From NCBI GenBank assembly GCA_035048495.1, contig CM068549.1, forward strand, positions 9,782,000-9,845,999: DNA of 64,000 nucleotides, in the 5' to 3' direction. The DNA is from Euptelea pleiosperma. Taxonomy: Eukaryota; Streptophyta; Magnoliopsida; Ranunculales; Eupteleaceae. The first letter of the stretch is position 1. The number at the start of each line of letters is the position of its first letter. Below the pieces are notes generated by a model that had not been told where the DNA came from, did not search any database, and was given only the letters and a program-made list of their open reading frames with translations. This document shows, in pieces, positions 47,350 to 57,635 of this stretch. Position numbers and translations under genes: made by a program.

Positions 47350-49705
47350 TGATATTCGCTTAAAAGTGTGTTTTTCACTGTTATCTTTTAAGCTTTTTCA
47401 CACTCTCCTACGTTAAAATGCTCTATTTATCTACTTTTCTATGTAAGAGTCTCTTTTGTTGCGTAGAACACACTTTTCTGGACGAAATGGTATATTTGCA
47501 TGCATTAAACACATTTTCGGAAGTCTAGACATTGAGTCGTTCTGATAAAGTCTCATTACGCGCTTCTTCTGTCGCAGGAAACCCCGATGGGACAATTCTC
47601 GAGACTTGCGAGCCCACATCGATCAGGAAAGCCCATTATCAAAGCTTAAAGAGCCCACATGCTATGACTAGAAGATATGGGCCAAATATGGGCTGAATAA
47701 GAGGACCAAAAAGCCGGTCCAAAGCGTTTAAAGCCACATGAGTCAGCAAGGAATGATAGTCTACTCTACTGGAGAAGCGTGAGGATGGTCACAGTGAAGA
47801 CCAGGGTTCCAGACCCTCTGCCAATACTTTTATCTCCATTTTCTGATATTTTCTCTCTCATCTCTCCTTATTCTCTCTCTCTCTCTTCATCTCTCAGTCC
47901 TCGAATCTACTAACCTAACCCTAGAACTCCTGCCCATTGGCTCTGTCTCATCTCCCTTAGCTTTTTGACCGTTGGATCTTCCACCGGACCGTTGGATCTC
48001 TCTAGATCCGTCGATCTACCAATCGGGGTCCCAATCAAGTCACCATCCATCCGATCGCCATCAGATTGTCTGTCACATCATCTTGTGAGACGATGGACAT
48101 CATCATTCCTTGTGGGCCAGTAGCCGGGCCCATCATCATCGACCCGCTGTCCAACCATTTAGTGGACCCCGTGAATTTTAAAATAATTTCAATTAAACTT
48201 TAAAAAATGGGGGGTCCACTAAATGGGGAAATTCCCCAAAGAAAAGTAGGGTTTTACTTAAAAAAAAAAAAATTAATTTTCTTATTTTTTATTTTCAAAA
48301 AATCCTTATTTCCATTAAAGGAAATAGGGAGCTTTAAAAGGGGAAGGAGAAGGGTTCGTTTGAACCCTAATCCCCTTCCCTTCTCTTAGAATCCTTCCCC
48401 CAAAACCACTTTTCCTTCTTCCCTTTCGCCCTTGGCCCAATTCTCTTCTTCTTCTTCTTCTTCTTTTCTCGCCGGAGTTGTAGGTCTGCAACTCCGGCCG
48501 GCAGTAGTTCTTTCCCACATCCTCAGGCTGCTGCGATCTGCAAGCTCTTCACCCCCTCTCTCATTCCCTTGCTGCCCAACGGATCTCCACGATCTCAGCC
48601 ACCGTGTAGCCGGACTTCAACACCATTACCGGAGTTGCATACCTGCAACTCCGGTCGGCCCGGTTATCACCTCCACCCATCGTCCAAAGGCTGTTGCAAC
48701 ATGCAACAAACCTTCACTGCCCTAGCCTCCTTTCACGGGATCTCCACCGAACCTGAACACCATGAAAACTGGTGGTTTTAGGAACCTGCTACCATTGTCA
48801 GTGCTGCAATCGACCTCTCTTCTCCATGTGCGCCTCCACCAAACGGTTGCAGACCTGCAACTAGCCGGGTTCCCCTCCTTGCAACCAGCACACACATGAT
48901 CTCCTTGCTGGTTTTCTTCTTGGATCTACCACAGCCGGACCCAATCCTTCTCAACCTCGTGCTGGACTCTTGGATCGCCTTCTTCATACCAGCAAGTTCA
49001 CGGCCTACAATAGATCACCATACCGGAACTCCCTTAGCCATGCTCACCACGGTCCAACCTCCTATTTTCGGGCAGCTTCCCTCTCCAAGATCAGAAGGTT
49101 TTCTCCATGATCTCCATTTGAGTGACGCTTGCACCGTTTGGGTTGCTCCTCTCTAGCCCGGTTCATCCCACGGTTTGAATCATAGGTTATTCTCTCTTTC
49201 TCTCTCTATTTCCCTAGTTCTCTATCTAAAATCTCTAGATTTTTCTTTAATCACTCCATTTTCTCTCTCTAGGTCCATTTAGTTTTCCCCTTTTTTTTTC
49301 TTGCTTTGTCTTTAGTTCTTTATTTTCCTTATTGTTTAATTTGAATTATTTCTAAGCATTGTAAGAACTCTTGATTTTAATGAAATGCTTTAATTGGTTC
49401 TAGTTTAATTTCCTTCATTACTTTTTTTTTGTGGTAGCTTATGATAGTTTTCTCTCTCTAAAATATCCAAGAATATTTTAAAATCCACTCTCTTCACTCA
49501 ATCTCACCCCTCCATCAAATTCTAACTCATTTTCTGTCATTTTATGTCCAATAAACTGCATTTCCTAACCCCGAGTGCGGATCGACATCCGACACGAATC
49601 CCTATAGAGATCTAAAATTTTGCGGGATTTAAGAATCGCATCAATATACAAATGTGTTGAGATAAGGGTTTCCGTAACCAACGACGGGGAAAAACCCTAC
49701 TTTCA
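47350..49705 (+). mobile_element. Solo LTR nested in gag (2356 bp)
   Basis: TGATATTCGCTT at 47350 to CCTACTTTCA at 49705. Target duplications CCCCA (47345-47349) and CCCCG (49706-49710) differ at one base; removal of the LTR and one copy rejoins the gag frame without a shift. Contains hairpins near 48473 and 48632. Confidence 0.9.
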
Positions 49706-50558
49706 CCCCGCTACTTCTCCATCCTACAACTATAATGCCCCGATGAGCTCTAGTCGAGAATTGGTGCCTCAGCTCCCATTAGCTGCCCCCCAACAATCGG
49801 TCCCCAAATCCGATATCGAGGACCTTCTAACTCAACTCATTACTCAGCAACAACAATCTATGCAACGCCTAGAGCAACAGCAACAACAATCCATGCTTCG
49901 TCTAGAGCAACGCTTAGGCAACCTGGAAGCTGAGAAAGCTAAAGGCATCTTCCCTAGCCAACCCATCGCTAACCCAAAAGAAAATGCCAAAGGAGCAATA
50001 TATGAGATCGGTTCCCAATCTCAGAGCCAGAATGAGAACTGTCAAGGGGAAGTGCAAGCTGTAACCACCCTATGGTCAGAAAAAACTGTGGACATGGGAG
50101 TCCAACCACCGCCAATGCCATCTCCAGCACCCATCACTCGTACAGAGGAAACTAGTACCAATCCTACCGCTACTTCTTCTACCTCTGCACCAACATCAGA
50201 TATCCCTGTGTAGAAATCTAAGGCTAAAGACAAATTCATTTGTCGAGTAAAGCCTCCCTTCCCGGACAGACTTGTCCAAGATAAGCAGGATCAGCAATTC
50301 TCAGAGATCTTAGACGTCTTTAAAGACGTCCAGATCAATATCCCATTCCTTTCTGCTATCAACCAAATCCCCTCCTATGCCAAATTCCTCAAGGACTTGT
50401 GCATAGTCAAGCGGCGTACGCATGTACCCAAAGCTGCCTTCTTGGCTGAAAAAGCTACCGCGTTCATTCAAGGCAACAGTGTGATCAAACACAAGGATCC
50501 GGGTAGCCCAACTGTCCAATACGAAATTGGAGACAACTTTAGCTGCACTGCCTTACTA
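49706..50558 (+). pseudogene. gag C-terminal/pre-protease linker
   Basis: Same frame as gag. Gln-rich coiled-coil-like segment (LITQQQQSMQRLEQQQQQ and a repeat of it), then a Ser/Pro/Thr-rich spacer, a stop at 50211-50213 (TAG), and the stretch RVKPPFPDRLVQDK, LKDLCIVKRRTHVPK typical of the part before the protease in Athila/Tat gag-pol. No frameshift separates gag and pol, so they were one reading frame. Confidence 0.78.
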
Positions 50559-50978
50559 GATTTAGGGGCTAGCGTCAACCTCATACCGTTTTCGGTATAT
50601 TAGCAGTTAAGACTGAAAGATATGAAGCCTACCAATGTAACTCTGAAATTGGCTGATCAGTCCATCAAGATTCCAAGAGAAATCATTGAAGATGTCCTAG
50701 TAAAAGTCGCTGACTTTTATTATCCTGTGAACTTTATCATTCTCAACACCGAGCCATGTCAGGATAACCGCATTCTAGTCATTTTAGGCCGCCCTTTCCT
50801 TGCCACCGCGAATGCACACATTGGGTGTCGGGATGGAAACATGTCCATTGCTTTTGGTATCCTCAGAGCTGAGTTCAATATCTTTCGTTTAATGTAACAA
50901 GATGCCGATCGCGATGTAGCTGATGAAATGTGTGCCGTTGAGAGTCTAATCCCAGACTCCACTGAAGATATTCTTAAA
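50559..50978 (+). pseudogene. Retropepsin-type aspartic protease
   Basis: Catalytic-site motif DLGAS at 50559-50573 (LLDLGASVNLIPF), the flap region, and the closing ILGRPFLATANAHIGCRDG. It would cut the gag-pol polyprotein. Stops at 50601-50603 (TAG), 50895-50897 (TAA) and 50979-50981 (TAG) interrupt the frame. The catalytic Asp is present. Confidence 0.85.
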
Positions 50979-50981
50979 TAG

Positions 50982-52720
50982 TGTCTAGCACACTTTGGGG
51001 CTGATTTTGCAACAGAGTCAACCATTTCTGATCTCAACGATCTTTTGGAGACTGCTCCATTGATAGATATCCTCGCTCCACTCATCGAGTTCGAGCCTCT
51101 AATAACCATGGCTAGAGAACCTATCCTCCCTTTACCTACCGAGGTAAAACCTCTTCTATCCGTGTCTTCTGAGACACATTCTTCCACTCTATCTGCTCCG
51201 AAATTGGAGCTCAAGCCTCTTCCCACAGATCTTTCCTATGCCTATCTTGGTCCTAAAAAAACTTACCCTGTGATTATTGCTTCCGCTTTGTCTGTGAGTG
51301 AACGTAAGAAACTTCTTGAGTTGCTCAACGAGCACAAATCTACGATAGGGTGCACTATAGAGGATATTCGAGGCATAGACCCCTCGGTGTGCCAACATCA
51401 CATCTATCTCGAGGATGAATCCAAAACCTCCAGAGAACACCAGAGGAGGTTGAACCCCGTCTTGAAGGATGTAGTTCGGGATGAGGTCCTTAAACTGTTA
51501 GATGCAGGTATCATTTACCCCATCTCCGATAGCAAATGGGTGAGTCCTATTCATGTCATCCCTAAAAAGGTAGGATTCACAGTTGTGGAAAATGAGAACA
51601 AGGAAATGGTTACCCAGCGCCTGAAGAAAGGGTGGAGAGTGTACGTCGATTACAGATGACTCAACACCAACATTAGGAAGGACCATTTTCCTTTACCCTT
51701 AATAGACCAGATGTTGGAGAGACTAGCAGGTCACTCCTATTACTGCTTCCTTGATGGTTACTCAGGGTATAATCAAATACCCATCGCTCCTGAGGATCAC
51801 GAGAAGACAACTTTCACCTATCCCTTTGGCACTTTTGCCTACAAGCGCATGCCCTTTGGCCTCTGCAATGCACCCGCGACCTTTCAAAGGTGTATGATGA
51901 GTATATTCTCTATGGATGACTTCTCAGGTTTTGGGTCATCCTTTGATGACTGTCTGAACCATCTAGGGCTTGTACTTCAATGCTGTCAGGACAAGCAACT
52001 TGTCCTCAATTGGGAGAAATGCCACTCATGGTGAAGAAAGGCATAGTTCTGGGACATGTCATTTCCCATTAGGGCATTGAGGTCGACAAAGCTAAAATCG
52101 ATATCATCTCGACCTTGCCCATTTCTAAGTCCGTACGTGACATCCGGTCTTTTTTGGGACACGGAGGATTCTATAGGCGATTCATCAAGGACTTCTCTCA
52201 AATCGCTCGACCTCTATCCCATCTTCTGGCTAAAGATAGTCCTTTCGACTTTAATGCTGAATGTGTCAAGGCATTTGAGCGTCTCAAATCTGAGCTCACT
52301 TCTACACCCATTATCCGTCCCCCGGATTGGACTCTACCTTTCGAGGTGATGTATGATGCTTTTGACTACGCCTTAGGAGCCGTTCTAGGGCAACGAGTTG
52401 ACAAAAGGTCACACGTGATCTACTACGCGAGCAAAGCTCTTAACTCTGCCCAAATGAATTACTCCACCACTGAGAAAGAACTCCTGGAGGTAGTCTTCGC
52501 CCTTGATAAATTCCATCAGTACCTCTTAGCCACTAAGGTGGTCGTGTACACTGATCATGCAGCCCTTCATTATCTCATGTCGAAAAAGGAAACCAAGCCT
52601 CGATTAATTCGATGGATTCTCTTACTGTAGGAATTCGACCTCGAGATCAAGGATAAGAAAAGAACTGAGAATGTAGTGGCTGATCACTTGTCTAAACTAC
52701 TTTAGAGTCATCCTTCGACA
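50982..52720 (+). pseudogene. Reverse transcriptase and RNase H, inactivated
   Basis: After a linker, RT begins near LNPVLKDVVRDEVLKLLDAG and goes through WRVYVDYR, LDGYSGYNQIPI, PFGTFAYKRMPFGLCNAPAT. At the catalytic site the order is MMSIFSMDDFSGFG: the stretch normally between the SIF and MDD parts, about ten residues, is missing, though the double Asp remains. RNase H follows, with [35 protein letters not shown] and [10 protein letters not shown]. Breaks: TGA 51657-51659, a frameshift near 52020-52030, TAG 52070-52072, TAG 52628-52630, TAG 52703-52705. It would copy element RNA into DNA; this copy cannot. Confidence 0.92.
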
Positions 52721-53138
52721 CCCAGCCCATCCCTGAGACCTTTCCAGATGAACAACTGTTCGCTATCTCCGTTAATCCATGGTATGCTGACATTGTCAAC
52801 TACCTTATCACCGAAGAAATGCCTTCACACTGGTCAAAACAGGACAAAAACCAATTCCTAGCAAGAGTTAAGTACTACTTTTGGGATGACCCTTATTTGT
52901 ATAAATACTGTCCTGACCAGATCATCCGTCTCTGTGTCCCTAAGTCGGACCAACTCAATATCTTGTCCTCATGTCATGATCAACCTTGTGGTAGTCATTT
53001 TGGCACTAAAAAAATTGTAGAAAAAGTGCTGCAATGCGGATTCTACTGGCCCACACTATTTAAAGATGCCCACATCTACAGCAAAACCTATCCTAATTGC
53101 CAGCATCTAGGCCGCATCTCCCAGAGGAACATGATGCC
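52706..53138 (+). pseudogene. RT-integrase linker and integrase zinc-binding domain
   Basis: After another frame change the frame carrying 52819-53138 includes WYADIVNYLITEEMP, then the H2C2 domain (CHDQPCGSHFGTKK, GFYWPTLFKDAH, YPNCQHLG). The third zinc ligand, normally Cys, is Tyr here. The frame is cut at 53139 by a solo LTR. Confidence 0.82.
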
Positions 53139-54759
53139 TGAAATTAAGGTTTTTTCCGTGTCGTTGGATCGGAAATCCTTGATGTCAACAATATTTGTAA
53201 TTTCTCCGAATTTGTTCACTTAATCTGCAAATAAACAGACTTGCACAGTGGCTCGTGTCAGAATATCGTCCGCACTCGGGATTAGTTAGCACAATAAGAA
53301 ACAAGAATGATCAAAAAATGCTCGGAATAAATGAAAGGGTGAGAATGGTGGAGGTTGATTTAAAATATGCTTGAGATTGTTGTTAAAACTATTAGAATGA
53401 AAAAAATAGAAGAGAAACGAGAATGAAAAACACAATAAATGAAAACAACTTAAACTTGAATTTAAAACTTGTTCATTAAACTAAAAATAAATGCTTGTTC
53501 AAATGTTTTACAACGAAAATAATATTAAACCAAATTAATCTAGAAAGTCATTAAAATATTACCCTAGAAAGCATGTAAAGGTAGAGAGGGAAAGAAGAGA
53601 GAGAAAGAATGTAGGAAGGTTAGAGAGATGAATTAAAGAGAAGCTTACCATTGAAGAGGTAAACGGTGCAACTCCGATTGGATTGACCTCAATAGGATTG
53701 AGGATTGTAGCCTTTGATTGTGGCGGATGGAATGGGCAGCAAGGAGACGTTGCTATTTGACGCTTTGCACCTCGAGGTGGAGGCATTAATGATGAGCTCG
53801 CCGGAGAAGAAGGGTAAAGAAGAAGAGAAAAAAAGAAGAAAGAGAGGAAGAGAGGGGGAGGGAACCAACCAAAGAAGGAGAGATCGTAGATCTCTTATAG
53901 ACTTTTTTTTTTTTGCTTGTTGTAAAAATGATGACCGTTAGATCTAGAGAGATCCAACGATTGGGAATGGGTTAGTTAAATAAGAGAGAGAGTGACTAGG
54001 ATAGAGAGATATGGGGGAGAGAAGAATCGGTCAAGTGAGACCAATTCTCTCTTGTTATTGCAAATGGGCATGGGTCATGGGCATGGGCATGGGTCATGGG
54101 TATGGGCATGGGTCATGGGCATAGGTATGGGTCATGGGTCATGGGTCATGGGCTTAGGTCATGGACCTATGTCATGGGCCAAGATAGATAGATAAAGAGA
54201 GAAATAGGAGAGAGGTGAGAGAAAAATATAAAAATAAAAGCATTGGAGGGTCTTGAACCCTAGTCTTCTTTATTCTCTCTCGTCCGCTCCACCAATAAGT
54301 CAAACTTATCCTTTGATGTCAATTGGTGTGGCCTTTAACACCTAAGTCCTTCTCTTGGTCTCCAGCTATTCTCTCTCTTAGTCCTTGTTTCGGCTCTACG
54401 ATCCTTTAGCTTTGCCCGTATATGTCTTCTATCTTTTTATCCTAGCCTATTGGCTCTTTAAGCTTTGATAGAAGTCTTCTGTGGTTGATCTTGGGCCCGC
54501 CAGTCCTCGAGAATCGCCCGATAGGGTCTTCTACAAGTGAAAAAGCGCGTAATGAGATTCAACTAAAACGGCTTGATACTGGACTATCTGAAATGCGTAT
54601 ATTTCATTCAAATAGTCAATTTTCGTCTAAAGAATGCGTTCTACGCAATAGAAGAAACTCTTATATGGAAAAGTCGACAAAAAGACAAGTTTTACGTAGG
54701 AGAATGCGACATCGCTATAAGGATAATGACTTAAAATATGCACTTTTGAGCGAATATCA
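53139..54759 (-). mobile_element. Solo LTR (minus, 1621 bp) nested in the integrase
   Basis: Reverse orientation: TGAAATTAAGG at 53139 to GCGAATATCA at 54759. Target duplications ATGCC (53134-53138) and GTGCC (54760-54764) differ by one base. Closely similar to the LTR at 30722-32400, including the GGGCATG array (54064-54175) and flanking LTR sequence. Confidence 0.9.
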
Positions 54760-54764
54760 GTGCC

Positions 54765-55631
54765 CCTAACTCCCATCTAGGTCGATGAAATATTTGACAT
54801 CTGGGCATCGACTTCATGGGCCCCTTTCTGGTTTCCTATGGTTTTGAGTACATTCTCCTTACGGTAGACTATGTCTCCAAATGGATAGAAGCCATTCCCA
54901 CCAAGACCAATGACCACAAATTAGTGGTCAAATTCCTAAAGGAGTTCATCTTCACCCAGTTCGGTGCCCCTAAGGCCATCATTAGTGATGGGGGCACCCA
55001 TTTCTGTAATAAGATATTCGAGAAATTAATGAAAAAGTATGGGGTAACCCACAAGGTTGCCCTAGCTTATCATCCGCAGACTAGTGGTCAAGTAGAGGTT
55101 TCTAATCGTCAAATCAAGTAGATATTGGAGAAGACAGTCCAAACCACACGTAAAGACTGGTCTACTCGTCTCACTGATGCTTTATGGGCGTACAGAACTG
55201 CCTACAAGACACCACTCAATATGTCTCCCTATCATCTGGTCTTTGGGAAACTCTGTCATCTTCCGGTAGAGATTGAACATCGTGCCTTGTGGGCCATTAA
55301 GAAGCTTAACTTCGACCTAGAAACCGCAGGGGAGGAGAGAAAACTTCAAATGAATGAGGTAGAAGAACTCAGAAATGATGCCTACAACTTGTCCAAGAAT
55401 TACAAAGCAAAGATGAAGTGGATACATGACAAGAGCATCCTCAGGAAAGAGTTCCATCCAGGACAGAAGGTCCTTCTTTATAATTCTCGTCTTCATCTCT
55501 TCCCTGGGAAACTAAAATCTAGGTGGACCGGTCCTTATACGGTCACAGAAGTCACACCCTTTGGGGCAATCACTATTGAGGATCCCAAGGATCACTCCTC
55601 TTTCCAGGTTAATGGCCAGCGTCTAAAGTAG
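54765..55631 (+). pseudogene. Integrase core and C-terminal GPY module
   Basis: Resumes after the nested LTR with a stop and a 1-nt shift, then IDFMGPF (first catalytic Asp), ISDGGTHF (second Asp) and GQVEVSNR (catalytic Glu): a complete DD(35)E set. An in-frame TAG at 55119-55121 splits it. The rest has [22 protein letters not shown] and a C-terminal GPY-type motif ([12 protein letters not shown]). It ends at TAG 55629-55631. No chromodomain follows, as expected for the Athila/Tat branch rather than chromoviruses. Confidence 0.9.
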
Positions 55632-57623
55632 TTCCATGAACTTGATGTCTCGTTCATTTAGACTTTTGAGATTGATCTCATCGATCCTGTCTATGTCGAC
55701 TGATGATCCACTCAGTCTCCTGTGCTCCAACTTGGTTGGGGGTGTCTGTCACCTCCGTCATGTCTGGCTGAAGACATAAAACTTAGCGCTTTCGGAAAGG
55801 CAATTCCGGTATTCCTAGAGTATCATGAGTCACATGCATTATCTTTATCACTGCTATAATTTTCTGCCCATGTAGGTACCATCACTCTGGTACTACTCTG
55901 GTACTTTCCACTGTTGATATCCGGCAGAATTGGTAAAACCCTTCCTTCACACTTGCATCATGAACTTATCGTTTTCACTATTTGTCATGGTCATGAGCAC
56001 CGCGGACGGTGCAATATTTTGGTTGGGGGTGTGTACTTTACAAAAAACTCATGTGACTTTCATAAAAAAAAAATGAGAAAAATGCATTTTGTGGTGATTT
56101 TCGGACTGTTTTCAAGGTGTCTTTTGTTGATTTTAGCAGTGTTTTCAAAAACCGTTACAATGATGAGTCAAAACTCTTCGCAAAGTCTATTTATTGAAAA
56201 GGATGTCTACCTTGAGAAAATCACTTATTAGCTCTTAGTTCGGTTTGGAAGAATACTACAGTGGAGTTAAACTCTTGGAAAACTCAGATTCAGCAAGAAT
56301 TTTTCACAAATCAACATCAGAACTATCTGTAGTTTGGATGATCTAGAGATCCAAGAAGAACAACTATGGAGACCTAACCTAGTGAGCGTTTGAGCCTCTC
56401 TTCACTTCTGAGGGATATAAATAACTCTGAGTCACAAGATGACTCACATTTTTTTTAGTCCCCAACTATTCCCTTGTAAGATCTCATTAATCCTTGCTTT
56501 GGTCATAGAACTTGGAGCGACGTCAAAGATGGATCATTACAAAAAGAACCTTCTCTCTATCCACTCAAGACATCACAGATAAAAGTGTAAAACCTAGAAA
56601 ATGATATAGGCCATCTTTCTACCCCAATCAAACATTTTTGGCTTACCTAATATCTACTCCATTAGCAACCCTCTTGAACCTTATGATGAAAACTGTTTTT
56701 TGATAACCCATCAACCAGATCAATCCCCAAAATGAACACAACTCAAACACCTACTTCTGAGAGGGATAAAAGAATTTTCGGTATGATCACACCATGAAGA
56801 GAAAGCAAGAAAAGAAAAGAAAGACAAGTGGATCAAGCAAAAAAGGAAATATGAAAAGAAAAGAAAGAAGGAAATAAAAGAGAAATAGAAAAAGAAAGTT
56901 AGTAGAACAAAAGTAAAAAAGATGAACAAGTGAAAAAAAAAGAAAAAGAAATCAAGGAATTGATGTCACCACCTTCGGGAAATGTTGCAAAGAACAGTGA
57001 GATGCCCTCTCAGAACTTTCGAATCCCTAATGACCCTCAAACCTTTTCCTAAGCCTCTATACAACCCAGGGCAAGCCTTATTTGATTCTAAGTCAGCACC
57101 ATCACAAAATGTGGAGAAGGGAAAAGAGAAACTATAGAGTTTGATCTGATACTCCTGAGTAATATGACATTCATATCATGAGATTTTTTTTTGAATATTC
57201 TGTGTCCTCATTTCTAGATAATGTATGTGAGATATTGCCAGTTTCAAACATCTATCTCCTCACATATAACTTGAGAGAAAAGAATAAAACCATTTATGTG
57301 TGATTCACTTCTGAGTGGTATACAAGTGAGAATTGAGGTCGAGGCATATAATCTTGTAGGTGATCAGAGAATCTGACTGCTAGATAGGGATGATGTTGAG
57401 CACACACATACGCTGAGTCTGAGTAATCTTTGGTTCAATTATCCACTAGTAGAAGTGCTACATTTTACTGACTAAGTTCTAATTTCTGAATGATCACTTG
57501 CACCCTTGACATAAATTGACAAAACGAAGTTTTTCTGAGTAATGCGAACTAGTGTTTAAGTATGTGCCAAGCCCTTCTGAGCTCACTAATCTCGCACTAA
57601 TTGCCAAGAATTAGCAATATGCT
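55632..57623 (+). other. 3' non-coding region of the complete element (~2 kb)
   Basis: Purine-rich tracts, short open frames only. The frame at 55914-56231 has a hydrophobic stretch but no envelope-like features. Blocks GACATAAAACTTAGCGCTTT (about 55770) and TTGGTTGGGGGTGT (about 56019) recur in the minus-strand relative near 21640-21880. Athila elements may carry an env-like ORF here; none is detectable. Confidence 0.7.
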
Positions 57624-57635
57624 GGTTGGGGGTTG
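57624..57635 (+). other. Polypurine tract
   Basis: GGTTGGGGGTTG immediately before the 3' LTR. The reverse complement (CAACCCCCAAC) sits in the same position in the minus-strand element at 20032-20042. Confidence 0.8.

Noticed and set aside
55914..56231. Envelope-like ORF in the 3' region of the complete element
   Set aside because: Only 105 codons, one hydrophobic stretch, no signal peptide or conserved env-like features, and not kept in the minus-strand relative.
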